A program made the position numbers and the translations under genes. The notes under the pieces were generated by a model. That model saw nothing but the letters and a program-made list of their open reading frames with translations, searched no databases and had not been told where the DNA came from. Source: Flavobacterium stagni (GTDB lineage Bacteria; Bacteroidota; Bacteroidia; Flavobacteriales; Flavobacteriaceae). From it: DNA of 64,000 nt. The stretch is from NCBI RefSeq assembly GCF_004122105.1, contig NZ_SBKN01000001.1, positions 558,001 through 622,000 on the forward strand, in the 5' to 3' direction. This document shows, piece after piece, positions 1 through 8,351 of this stretch (positions are counted from its first letter, which is position 1; the number at the start of each line of letters is the position of its first letter).

Positions 1-194
1 TCAAACAATGTTCTTCTTCCATCGGTATGTGAAATGTAATCTTCACTCTCGTAATAAGAAGGTAATTTTTCTAAACTGGGTTGGGGATGCGTCACTAAAA
101 TTTCATATTGTTCATCCAACCATAATTCAAAAACTTCTCCTGAAACGGAATGGTCTTTAACTTTTAAAACTAATTTATCTTTTGAAAAATTCAT
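1..194 (-). CDS. N-terminal part of a class I SAM-dependent methyltransferase (runs off the left edge)
   Basis: The frame opens with ATG at 194 and stays open to base 1, giving about 64 residues. The visible N-terminus (MNFSKDKLVLKVKDHSVSGE, later YYESEDYISHTDG) resembles the start of a methyltransferase that I recall lying next to mnmG in flavobacteria. The SAM-binding motifs would be outside the window, so the function is inferred from family memory. The gene lies downstream of mnmG on the same strand, separated by a parS palindrome. Confidence 0.6.
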   Translation of the reverse strand, partial: MNFSKDKLVLKVKDHSVSGEVFELWLDEQYEILVTHPQPSLEKLPSYYESEDYISHTDGRRTLF

Positions 195-227
195 TTAAAC
201 TTAGTATTGGTAAGGGTTTACGCCTTA

Positions 228-243
228 TGTTTCACGTGAAACA
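228..243. promoter_or_regulatory. parS: parS centromere site 1 (ParB-binding palindrome)
   Basis: TGTTTCACGTGAAACA is a perfect 16-base palindrome identical to the canonical bacterial parS consensus bound by ParB/Spo0J. It starts one base past the mnmG stop codon (244-246 on the complement), in the gap before the methyltransferase. Two further parS-type sites follow within 2 kb, which makes a chance match unlikely. Confidence 0.85.
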
Positions 244-2112
244 TTATCGTCCCATGTATATTAATAATATTGAAATGTCTGCGGGTGATACGCCACTAAT
301 TCGTGAAGCTTGTGAAATGGTTACGGGTCGAATAGCTGTCAACTTCTGCTTTGCTTCAATGGATAAGGAGTGAACTTTATAAAAATCGAAATTATCCGGA
401 ATTTTCATTTCCTCTAATCGCGTTAATTTCTCTGCATTATTTCGTTCTTTCTCAATATAACCCGAATATTTTAATTGGATTTCGGCTTGTTCTACAATTT
501 CTGCGTCCAATTGATTTTCTTTTACGTAGTCGCTAACTTTAGTGAAACGTAAAATATCATCCAAATCAATTTGCGGACGAGAAAAGACTTTGAACATTCG
601 ATCTGTTTGGTTCATTGGAGTGCTCCCTTTCTCTTCCAAAATTGGATTAGCTTCTTCGGGAGTAATACTCGTTTCTTTAAAATAATCCAACATCGCATTA
701 CTTTTAGAAAACTTCTCTTCCATGCGGTGTAATCGTTCATCGGACGCTAATCCAATAGCATGTGATTTGGGCGTTAAACGAAAATCGGCGTTATCTTGGC
801 GCAACAAAGTACGATACTCTGCGCGTGAAGTAAACATTCGGTACGGCTCTTCTGTCCCTTTGGTTATTAAATCATCTATCAATACACCAATATAAGCTTC
901 ATCTCTTTTCAGTATGAGCGGTTCTTTTTCATGCACTTTTAGATGTGCATTGATACCCGCCATAATTCCCTGGGAGGCGGCTTCTTCATAACCTGTAGTT
1001 CCGTTGATTTGACCTGCAAAATAAAGATTGTCCACCAACTTTGTTTCCAACGTATGTTTTAACTGTGTGGGTGGAAAATAATCGTATTCGATGGCGTAAC
1101 CCGGACGGAAGAATTTCACATTTTCAAATCCTTCAACAGTACGAAGCGCTTTGTATTGAATATCCTCTGGCAATGAAGTAGAAAAACCATTGACATAGAC
1201 TTCTACAGTGTTCCAACCCTCAGGTTCGACAAATAATTGGTGACGGTCTTTATCTGCAAAACGGTTGATTTTATCTTCAATTGAAGGGCAATATCTCGGA
1301 CCTAAACTTTTAATTCGACCATTGAACATAGGTGAACGATCAAATCCGTCTCTTAAAATAGCATGAACCTCTGGTGAAGTATAGGTCACATGACAAAGAC
1401 GTTGTTGTTGTAATGGTGAAGTTACATTAGAATAAGAAAATTTATCTGGATTAACATCGCCAGGCTCTTCTCTCATCTTTGAATAATCCAGTGAACGACC
1501 ATCAACCCTTGGTGGCGTTCCAGTTTTCATTCGCCCCGCTTCAAAACCAAATTGAATTAAATCCTCGGTAATACCTGTAGCTGCACTTTCTCCTGCTCTT
1601 CCACCACCGAATTGTTTCTCACCAATATGAATCAAACCATTTAAGAAAGTACCGTTTGTCAATACAACTGCTTTTGCTTTAATTTCAATTCCTAGCGCAG
1701 TACGCACACCTTCAATTCTGCCGTTCTTAACAATGAGCCCTTTAATCATCTCTTGATAGAAATCAAGATTGGGTGTGTGTTCCAACATTAATCGCCATTC
1801 TTCAGAAAAACGCATACGGTCGGATTGCACGCGTGGCGACCACATCGCTGGACCTTTAGACTTATTCAGCATTTTAAACTGAATAACCGATTTGTCTGAA
1901 ACAATACCCGAATAACCGCCAAGCGCATCAATTTCACGAACGATTTGACCTTTGGCAATTCCACCCATAGCAGGGTTACAAGACATTTGGGCAATGTTTT
2001 GTAAACTCATGGTCACCAAAAGCGTTTTGCTTCCCAAATTTGCAGCAGCGGCAGCAGCCTCGCAACCTGCGTGACCTGCGCCAACAACTATAACATCATA
2101 CGTTGTAAACAT
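244..2112 (-). CDS. mnmG: tRNA uridine-5-carboxymethylaminomethyl modification enzyme MnmG (GidA)
   Basis: Full-length (622 aa) FAD- and NADH-dependent enzyme that, with MnmE, installs the cmnm5 group on wobble U34 of several tRNAs. The N-terminal Rossmann FAD motif GAGHAGCEAA is at residues 11-20, followed by the conserved SCNPAMGGIAKGQ segment at about 44-56. Both GidA signatures are present: GPRYCPSIEDKINRF in the middle and AGQINGTTGYEEAASQG in the C-terminal half. The C-terminal helical region is the MnmE/tRNA-binding domain of the family. The gene is flanked on both sides by parS palindromes. mnmG is often near the origin in bacteria, which fits the parS sites. Confidence 0.97.
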   Translation of the reverse strand: MFTTYDVIVVGAGHAGCEAAAAAANLGSKTLLVTMSLQNIAQMSCNPAMGGIAKGQIVREIDALGGYSGIVSDKSVIQFKMLNKSKGPAMWSPRVQSDRMRFSEEWRLMLEHTPNLDFYQEMIKGLIVKNGRIEGVRTALGIEIKAKAVVLTNGTFLNGLIHIGEKQFGGGRAGESAATGITEDLIQFGFEAGRMKTGTPPRVDGRSLDYSKMREEPGDVNPDKFSYSNVTSPLQQQRLCHVTYTSPEVHAILRDGFDRSPMFNGRIKSLGPRYCPSIEDKINRFADKDRHQLFVEPEGWNTVEVYVNGFSTSLPEDIQYKALRTVEGFENVKFFRPGYAIEYDYFPPTQLKHTLETKLVDNLYFAGQINGTTGYEEAASQGIMAGINAHLKVHEKEPLILKRDEAYIGVLIDDLITKGTEEPYRMFTSRAEYRTLLRQDNADFRLTPKSHAIGLASDERLHRMEEKFSKSNAMLDYFKETSITPEEANPILEEKGSTPMNQTDRMFKVFSRPQIDLDDILRFTKVSDYVKENQLDAEIVEQAEIQLKYSGYIEKERNNAEKLTRLEEMKIPDNFDFYKVHSLSIEAKQKLTAIRPVTISQASRISGVSPADISILLIYMGR

Positions 2113-2125
2113 ATTTATGTTTTAA

Positions 2126-2141
2126 TGTTCCACGTGGAACG
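2126..2141. promoter_or_regulatory. parS: parS-like site 2
   Basis: TGTTCCACGTGGAACG carries the perfect 14-base core GTTCCACGTGGAAC, a parS variant known from several bacteria; only the last outer base differs from the symmetric 16-mer. It lies in the 55-bp gap between ybeY and mnmG, 14 bp upstream of the mnmG start, so a bound ParB could also affect mnmG expression (inference). Confidence 0.78.
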
Positions 2142-2167
2142 TAATTGTAAAAATTCTCTAGATAGTT

Positions 2168-2587
2168 TTATTGTTCCACGTGGAACAATAAAATTGACTC
2201 ATTTTCTTTAGTGCGCATCAAAACACTTTCTTCTTCTGATTTATCTTTATAACCACAATAATGAAGGACTCCGTGTGCCATTACACGTAACAATTCATTA
2301 TGAAAAGTTACTTTAAAATCATGGGCGTTTTCTAGCACACGATCAATTGAAATGAAAATATCACCATGTAGTTCATTTGCTACAGAATAATCAAAGCTAA
2401 TGATGTCGGTGTAATAATCATGGTTTAAGTATTTTTGATTAATGTCTAGAAGATATTCATCATCACAAAACACATAATTAATTTCACCTTCTTGCTTGTT
2501 TTCAGTAATAATAATTTGCTGAATCCAACGCTCATAATCTGATTCGTTTTCTAAAAGAAAATCAGTTTCGTAATTAAAACTAATCAT
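2168..2587 (-). CDS. ybeY: Endoribonuclease YbeY (rRNA maturation factor)
   Basis: A 139-aa single-domain metalloprotein involved in 16S rRNA 3'-end maturation and ribosome quality control. The motif HGVLHYCGYKD is at residues 105-115. The first two zinc-ligand histidines (H105, H109) are present, but the third ligand position of the classic HxxxHxxxxxH motif is Asp115, which I recall as common in Bacteroidota homologues. Its start overlaps the end of the DUF4175 gene by 8 bases, implying translational coupling. The last codons, ending in HVEQ, are written through the third parS palindrome, so this coding end and a centromere site share DNA. Confidence 0.93.
   Translation of the reverse strand: MISFNYETDFLLENESDYERWIQQIIITENKQEGEINYVFCDDEYLLDINQKYLNHDYYTDIISFDYSVANELHGDIFISIDRVLENAHDFKVTFHNELLRVMAHGVLHYCGYKDKSEEESVLMRTKENESILLFHVEQ
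2172..2187. promoter_or_regulatory. parS: parS site 3, inside the 3' end of ybeY
   Basis: TGTTCCACGTGGAACA is a perfect 16-base palindrome of the GTTCCACGTGGAAC parS type. It lies 31 bases from site 2 and within the last codons of ybeY, so its sequence also encodes the FHVEQ tail of the protein. The close spacing of sites 2 and 3 suits cooperative ParB loading. Confidence 0.82.
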
Positions 2588-5500
2588 TGGTTTTCAAATA
2601 TTCTTGAACCTTTCGGTCGTAATTAGCCCGCAAAGGTAAGGTTTGTCTATTTAATATCTCAATGCTGTGTAAATATTCCTGTAATCGTGGAGGAATAGTG
2701 GTAGCAGTATTTGAAAAATCCTTTTTATTCGTTTCAGATTGGCGCTTCTTTTCTTCCCCTTGTTGTTGAATTGCTTTTTGTAATTTCAGCATTTCATATT
2801 TTAGATTAAGCATTCGTTGAAGCACTTCATTGTCGAAACCTTTATTTAATAATTGCTTTTCAATGGCTTTCATTTGATTCAAGGCATTTTGTCCTTGCCC
2901 GCCTACACCTTGTTTGTTTAACTCTTTTTCTAAAGCTTCACGCAATTGTTGCTGTTCTTTGAAGATTTCCATAATGGCTCGGGCGTCGCCTTCACCGTCT
3001 TGTCCTTCTTCCCCATTTCCATTTCCTTGACCTGAACCATTTGGCTGACCATTCTGTCCTTGTTTCCCTTGACCTTCTTTGGAGCCTGGTTTTTCTCCTG
3101 CTTTACCCTGACCTTCTTTACCACCTGGTTTTTGTCCTTTGTCTCCTTCTTTACCCTCACCTGGCTTTTGACCTTTCTTCAAACCTTGTTTCATTTTTTC
3201 ACCCAACCCTTCTTGTTTTTGAATAATGTCAGGTAACTGCATGCCTTGACCTTGACCCGGCTTTGGTTTTCCTTTTCCAGAACCCGCCATAGACATCGAC
3301 ATTTGCATGCCATTTAAAATACTAGCTAACATATCCGCTAATTTATTAGAAGAAGAAACAGAAAATTGTTGGTGGGATGTTCCTTTTGAAACATTGGAGT
3401 CTGCTAATGTTTCGAGTGCTTTGTCAATGTTGTATTGAACATTCCCCACTTCTTTGGTAATGTCTTCTGCAATTTTTGGATTGCGAAGTGACATCGCAAA
3501 AAGGCTATCATCAACGTGTTTAAACTGTAATTTTAAATCTTGTTGGATTTTAAGGTACTTATTGAAGGAAGGCGCACCCCTTTTCATACCTTTAAAATTC
3601 TTCATTACTTCTTCTTGGGAAAAGGAATAAGCAACAAGATTGTCTATAATTTGACGGAGCATATCAATATCCTCATCCATTTGTTCCATTTCACTGGATT
3701 CCATAGAAGCACCCATATCCATGCTCATTTGTTTCATTTTTTGAGCAGCACTTTTCTGTTTTGGTTTGGCTCCAGCTTTTGAATTTTTCTCTAACTGCTC
3801 TTTGGCTTGTTGCAATTCCTTTTCAATGTTTTGCTCAGCAGCCTCCGTTTTGGGTAAATCCAAAGGTGATTTTAATTCTTTATTTTCTTTGTCTAATTCG
3901 TCTAATTCCTTCTGTAACGCATCAAACTCTTTGTTAATTACATCTTGTTTGTCCGAGGAATTTTCTTTGTCGTTTTCTGCTAACTTATCTTGTTTTTCAG
4001 AAAGTTTATCCAATTTTTCAGCGATTTGTTCAGCTTTCTTTTCAACATAATATTTTTTTGTAAGCTCAACCAATTGTTGCAAATTCTTCGTTTGATTCTT
4101 GGACTGTTGTTTTAACTGATCCATTTTTTCAAACAATTCCTCCTTCTGAATTTTCTCATTCAACTTTTGAAGTTCGTCAAGTAACTTTTTATTTTTCTCA
4201 AAATCTTTGTCAACTTTCTCTAAACGTTCTTTGAGTAAATCTTTTGTTTCATCTTTCTTATCCGTTTTCACCTTGTCAAGATTATCCTTCATTTTTTCAG
4301 CAAACTCTTTCATCATTTCATCTTGCTTCTTTTGCTTTTGGATGAAATCGTTAACCTTTTGCTGTTCTTTAAATTCAAGACTTTCTTTTTCTTTGCCCAT
4401 CTTTTGCAGTTTATCCATTTCATTAAACTGCTTTTCTTGGGTTTTAAGCGACTTTTCTAAAGAATTGATGTTCTCGTTCTGTTGTTGTAGTAATTGGTCT
4501 TCTTTTTCGCTTTCTGTGCTTTCACGATGGGTAAAAACCATAGATTTTGAAGACTTATAGTTATGAATAGCGTCATTATCAAAAACTTCAAAATAATATT
4601 CATACGGAACACCAACTTGAATGGATAAATCACCAGGAAAAGTATAAATAAAACGATCGTAAACGTCTCTTTTCACCGGAATGGTTCCACGTTTAACCGC
4701 ATTGGGATTGTTTTTAGGATAATAGACCACTTGCAATTTGGTTAACCCATGATCATCGCCTACTTGACCTAATAAATACCCTTTGTCAATTTTTAAACTA
4801 TCGGGTGCATTACCAACAGTAATTGTTGGGTATTGATCTGTTATGACCGAAATATGATAATTTAATTTCTCATAATTCGCTACTTTATCATTGGAGGTAA
4901 ATATTTGGTAATCTGTATTTTGTACTATATTCTTAGCCAAAGAAAACGTATTTTCGTTTTTGGAAAAAGGGGTTTTTTGTGTACCGTTAAACCACATCAC
5001 TTGCTGTGTAGCGAGCGTTTGCATGTGCCAAGTAACTTGCGTTCCTTCAGGTACAATGGCGTTACCCGTACCTTTTACTACTTCTGTTTTTTTATTCAAA
5101 TAAGATGGGAACCGCAAAACCATTTCAAAATTTGCAATCGAAGGAACGGTAACCACATCTAAGGTGTACGATTTGGATTGAACTGCGTTAGCTTCTAAAT
5201 GAAATTCGAGAGCTGACTTGGGTTTTGGAATTACAAATTGAAAAGTGCCAACGCCGGTTGATTCCATAAAATAACTTTCATCACCAATAAAAATCATAGC
5301 ATTTTCAGGAACTACTTTCCCTTGCGTTTTCACGTGAAGCACAAAATCTTTGTTTTGTTCCGTTTGTAAGTTCGGGTTCGTAATTACAAAAGCAAAAGGT
5401 GCGGGTGGCGTAAATTGTTGACGGTAATTGATAACACGATTAAAACTCTGGGACAAGACTTCGCTTTTACCACTTAAAAAAAAGAACAACACCAATAAAA

Positions 5501-5981
5501 TTGGGATGGCAGCCAGAGGAATATATTTCTTATTGGCAGAGAAATCTATGGCTTTTGTAAAAGGAATGGGCTGTAGATTGGCTGCTTTTTGTTCGATTGA
5601 AGCCAATAAAAGTTCCGAAGTATTGGTGTCTTGGGCTAATTGTAGAAAATTAGTAAGCTTATCCCCTACTTCATTGAAATGATTTCCAATAATTTGAGAA
5701 GCTTGGGTATAATCAATTCCTTTTTGGAGTTTGAATAATTTGAAAAGAGGAAATAGAATATATCGTACTAAAAGAAAAAATTCGACGCCCAAAAACAATA
5801 CAAACAAAACAGTTCGAGCAGCTGGTTTCAACCAAAGAAAATATTCAATACACAAGGTAAACAAGAAATACAAGAGTCCGAGACCCACAAAAAACAAGGA
5901 GCCACGCACCAATTCATTGGTGTAAAACTTCTTAATAAAGTGTTCTAATTTCTGATAAATTACCCCTGAATGATCAGTCAT
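2580..5981 (-). CDS. DUF4175 family membrane-anchored coiled-coil protein
   Basis: An 1133-aa protein of a family frequent in Bacteroidota, function unknown. Three hydrophobic segments near the N-terminus (about residues 26-48, 52-75 and 152-169) anchor it in the inner membrane. A beta-rich, presumably periplasmic region follows to about 490. Then comes a long charged region rich in Lys, Glu and Gln (about 490-760) that should form extended coiled coil, and a low-complexity Gly/Gln/Lys linker at about 900-1000 with repeats such as GQGKAGEKPG. It is the first gene of a run with ybeY and mnmG. The length and layout suggest a structural or envelope role, but I see no catalytic motif. Confidence 0.85.
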   Translation of the reverse strand: MTDHSGVIYQKLEHFIKKFYTNELVRGSLFFVGLGLLYFLFTLCIEYFLWLKPAARTVLFVLFLGVEFFLLVRYILFPLFKLFKLQKGIDYTQASQIIGNHFNEVGDKLTNFLQLAQDTNTSELLLASIEQKAANLQPIPFTKAIDFSANKKYIPLAAIPILLVLFFFLSGKSEVLSQSFNRVINYRQQFTPPAPFAFVITNPNLQTEQNKDFVLHVKTQGKVVPENAMIFIGDESYFMESTGVGTFQFVIPKPKSALEFHLEANAVQSKSYTLDVVTVPSIANFEMVLRFPSYLNKKTEVVKGTGNAIVPEGTQVTWHMQTLATQQVMWFNGTQKTPFSKNENTFSLAKNIVQNTDYQIFTSNDKVANYEKLNYHISVITDQYPTITVGNAPDSLKIDKGYLLGQVGDDHGLTKLQVVYYPKNNPNAVKRGTIPVKRDVYDRFIYTFPGDLSIQVGVPYEYYFEVFDNDAIHNYKSSKSMVFTHRESTESEKEDQLLQQQNENINSLEKSLKTQEKQFNEMDKLQKMGKEKESLEFKEQQKVNDFIQKQKKQDEMMKEFAEKMKDNLDKVKTDKKDETKDLLKERLEKVDKDFEKNKKLLDELQKLNEKIQKEELFEKMDQLKQQSKNQTKNLQQLVELTKKYYVEKKAEQIAEKLDKLSEKQDKLAENDKENSSDKQDVINKEFDALQKELDELDKENKELKSPLDLPKTEAAEQNIEKELQQAKEQLEKNSKAGAKPKQKSAAQKMKQMSMDMGASMESSEMEQMDEDIDMLRQIIDNLVAYSFSQEEVMKNFKGMKRGAPSFNKYLKIQQDLKLQFKHVDDSLFAMSLRNPKIAEDITKEVGNVQYNIDKALETLADSNVSKGTSHQQFSVSSSNKLADMLASILNGMQMSMSMAGSGKGKPKPGQGQGMQLPDIIQKQEGLGEKMKQGLKKGQKPGEGKEGDKGQKPGGKEGQGKAGEKPGSKEGQGKQGQNGQPNGSGQGNGNGEEGQDGEGDARAIMEIFKEQQQLREALEKELNKQGVGGQGQNALNQMKAIEKQLLNKGFDNEVLQRMLNLKYEMLKLQKAIQQQGEEKKRQSETNKKDFSNTATTIPPRLQEYLHSIEILNRQTLPLRANYDRKVQEYLKTND

Positions 5982-6073
5982 GGTGAATAGATTGTTAATA
6001 ACCGCTAAAAATACAAAAATTGCGAAACATCAAAAGTTAAATAATTGCCAAGTCAGGAATGGAAAAACTGAAC

Positions 6074-6081
6074 TATCTTTG
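6074..6081 (+). promoter_or_regulatory. Promoter -7 element for gltX
   Basis: TATCTTTG matches the Bacteroidota housekeeping -7 consensus TAnnTTTG exactly. It lies 16 bases before the gltX start codon, implying a very short leader. I see no clear TTTG -33 element at ideal spacing. Confidence 0.65.
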
Positions 6082-6096
6082 CCAAAAATTTGACCT

Positions 6097-7605
6097 ATGT
6101 CTCGACCTGTACGCGTGCGTTTTGCACCTAGTCCGACTGGACCTTTACATATTGGCGGTGTTCGCACAGCTTTGTTTAATTATTTGTTTGCTAAAAAACA
6201 TAACGGTACTTTCTATTTACGCATAGAAGACACCGATCAGAATCGGTTTGTTCCTGGTGCGGAAGCTTATATTTTTGAAGCCTTGGAGTGGTTAGGAATC
6301 GCTCCTGATGAAACGGTTGGTAAAAATGAAAAGTTTGGCCCCTACCGTCAAAGTGAACGCAAACCGTTGTATAAACAATATGCCGATCAGTTGATTCAAT
6401 CCGGTTGGGCGTATTATGCGTTTGATACCGCTGAAGCGTTAGATCAACACCGTAAAGAGCATGAGGCACAAGGGAAAACGTTTATTTATAATTGGCATAA
6501 TCGGGAAAAATTAGATACTTCTTTAGTTTTATCAAAAGAAGAAACAGAACAACGAATTGCTTCAGGTGAAGCCTATGTGATTCGATTTAAAACTCCTGTG
6601 AATGAAATTTTGGAATTACACGATATCATTCGTGGCGATTTAAAATTTGACACTAATCTTTTGGATGATAAAGTATTGTTCAAAAGTGACGGCATGCCAA
6701 CGTACCATTTGGCGAATATTGTCGATGATCATTTAATGGAAACCTCGCATGTGATTCGTGGTGAAGAATGGTTACCTTCCCTCCCACTGCATCATTTATT
6801 GTACAAAGCTTTTGGTTGGGAAGCCCCTGAATTTGCCCATTTGCCATTAATTTTAAAACCGGTTGGAAATGGTAAATTATCCAAACGCGATGGTGACAAA
6901 CTAGGGTTTCCTGTTTTTCCTTTAAACTGGACAGACCCCGCCACAGGAGAAGTTTCTTCGGGTTATCGTGAAAAAGGATTTTTCCCAGAAGCCGTGGTGA
7001 ATTTCCTGGCTTTATTGGGTTGGAATGATGGAACTGATCAGGAAATTTTCAACTTGGATGAGTTATGTCAAAAATTTGATTTAGGCCGTGTACACAAATC
7101 GGGAGCTAAATTTGATCCGGAAAAAAATAAATGGTTCAATCACCATTATTTGCAAGTACAATCCGATTCTTCTTTGGCAGCTTCTTTTGAATTTGAGTTA
7201 AAAGAGAAAGGAATACAAACAGCAATCGATTTAACTCGAATTGTGGGAATGATTAAAGAACGCGCTCATTTTGTGACTGAATTCTGGGAATTAGCCGATT
7301 ATTTTTTTGTGGCACCAACAACGTATGATGAAAAAGCAGCCAAGAATTGGAAAGAAGATACACCTTCGCTTTTAAATCAAGCTTATGAAGTGATGTGTCA
7401 AGTGCAACCCTTTGAATCCGTTGCTATTGAAAACGAATTAAAAACATGGATGAACGCCAATGAAATCGGGATGGGTAAAATAATGCAACCTTTGCGATTA
7501 AGCCTGGTAGGAGCTTTAAAAGGACCGCACTTGTTTGATATCATAGAAATTTTAGGCCCAAAAGAAGTAGGTCAACGCATTCAAAACGCCATAAATACCT
7601 TATAA
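6097..7605 (+). CDS. gltX: Glutamate--tRNA ligase (GluRS)
   Basis: A 502-aa class Ic aminoacyl-tRNA synthetase that charges tRNA-Glu. The HIGH signature appears as HIGG at residues 18-21 within FAPSPTGPLHIGG. The KMSKS loop is KLSKR at 260-264. Length and both motifs fit bacterial discriminating GluRS. It stands alone on the plus strand, with its own TATCTTTG promoter just upstream and a bidirectional hairpin terminator immediately after the stop. Confidence 0.97.
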   Translation: MSRPVRVRFAPSPTGPLHIGGVRTALFNYLFAKKHNGTFYLRIEDTDQNRFVPGAEAYIFEALEWLGIAPDETVGKNEKFGPYRQSERKPLYKQYADQLIQSGWAYYAFDTAEALDQHRKEHEAQGKTFIYNWHNREKLDTSLVLSKEETEQRIASGEAYVIRFKTPVNEILELHDIIRGDLKFDTNLLDDKVLFKSDGMPTYHLANIVDDHLMETSHVIRGEEWLPSLPLHHLLYKAFGWEAPEFAHLPLILKPVGNGKLSKRDGDKLGFPVFPLNWTDPATGEVSSGYREKGFFPEAVVNFLALLGWNDGTDQEIFNLDELCQKFDLGRVHKSGAKFDPEKNKWFNHHYLQVQSDSSLAASFEFELKEKGIQTAIDLTRIVGMIKERAHFVTEFWELADYFFVAPTTYDEKAAKNWKEDTPSLLNQAYEVMCQVQPFESVAIENELKTWMNANEIGMGKIMQPLRLSLVGALKGPHLFDIIEILGPKEVGQRIQNAINTL

Positions 7606-7610
7606 ATAAA

Positions 7611-7637
7611 AAGCCCCGACAAATTATCGGGGCTTTA
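7611..7637. terminator. Bidirectional terminator between gltX and a convergent gene
   Basis: A 10-bp perfect stem, AAAGCCCCGA with TCGGGGCTTT, closes a loop of about 7 bases. Flanking A and T tracts on both sides suit termination in both directions. It sits between the gltX stop and the stop of the minus-strand gene ending at 7639. Confidence 0.85.
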
Positions 7638-7638
7638 T

Positions 7639-8262
7639 TTATTTTGATGTTTTGCAATCATGATAAGTTGGATCTTCAAATAAATTCAATACATTGGTTA
7701 AACCCTCCCTAGGTTTATCGTAATATTTAAACTGTTCTAAAAAATCGGTGCAATCTGGAAAATTTTCAGTAATCATAGCCCGTAAACCATCTCTTATAAT
7801 CGTATCGTCCTGAATAATATTTGGACGAGAACAATTAAATGACTGATAGACTGAATTGTCACTATTTAATACATATGCGTTAAAATAAGTGGTTCCTGAA
7901 TTACCATAATAGTAAGTGTAAGAATAAGAAATTAACTTTTTTGTATTACTTTCTGCTAATACACTATATACCTTATATTCCTCAGTATTCCACAAATCAA
8001 ATGATTGAAATCGATAATCTTCAAGAACAGCATAATCGAAATCTTTGAAAGCCAACGATTTTGAAAATAATTGCCCCGAGCTTGTTTTGAAAGTTACTTT
8101 ATTTTTTTCTATATTTAAATCAAATGATTTCGGGATAATAGTCGTTTTATTTCCTTCTTTATCCACAACATAACTATCTTGTGCATTTGCCGTTAAACAA
8201 ATCAAAAAGAAAAAAAAACAAAGGTTATTGGTATTCTTGAATTTAAAAAAGAAGTTGTTCAT
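7639..8262 (-). CDS. Exported protein of unknown function
   Basis: A 207-aa protein not recognised. The N-terminus has a hydrophobic stretch (NLCFFFFLICLTANAQD, about residues 13-29) that looks like a Sec signal peptide cleaved after ANA. The mature part is Tyr/Phe/Asn-rich, with three Cys residues (one midway, two near the C-terminus) and no enzymatic motif I can name. It is convergent with gltX and downstream of another exported protein on the same strand, from which it is separated by a strong terminator. It may therefore have its own promoter, but I find no clear TAnnTTTG upstream. Confidence 0.7.
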   Translation of the reverse strand: MNNFFFKFKNTNNLCFFFFLICLTANAQDSYVVDKEGNKTTIIPKSFDLNIEKNKVTFKTSSGQLFSKSLAFKDFDYAVLEDYRFQSFDLWNTEEYKVYSVLAESNTKKLISYSYTYYYGNSGTTYFNAYVLNSDNSVYQSFNCSRPNIIQDDTIIRDGLRAMITENFPDCTDFLEQFKYYDKPREGLTNVLNLFEDPTYHDCKTSK

Positions 8263-8322
8263 GTTTAAATTTTGGCTATAGAAAACAATACTATTAAATA
8301 TTACAAAACACTAAATTAAAAA

Positions 8323-8342
8323 ACCCCGAATTAATTCGGGGT
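8323..8342 (-). terminator. Terminator downstream of the 325-aa exported protein
   Basis: ACCCCGAATTAATTCGGGGT is a perfect 20-base palindrome. In the minus-strand direction a run of T residues follows, making a good intrinsic terminator for the gene ending at 8352. Confidence 0.8.
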
Positions 8343-8351
8343 AGTTTCTAT

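Noticed and set aside
3041-4560. Several plus-strand ORFs of 60-117 aa opposite the DUF4175 gene
   Set aside because: They are antisense shadows of low-complexity Lys/Glu/Gln coding sequence, giving Ser/Phe/Leu-rich frames with no domain or start signals.
5326-5341. GTTTTCACGTGAAGCA inside the DUF4175 gene looks like a fourth parS site
   Set aside because: It matches the consensus at only 13 of 16 positions and is not symmetric at its ends; it lies in coding DNA and is probably chance.
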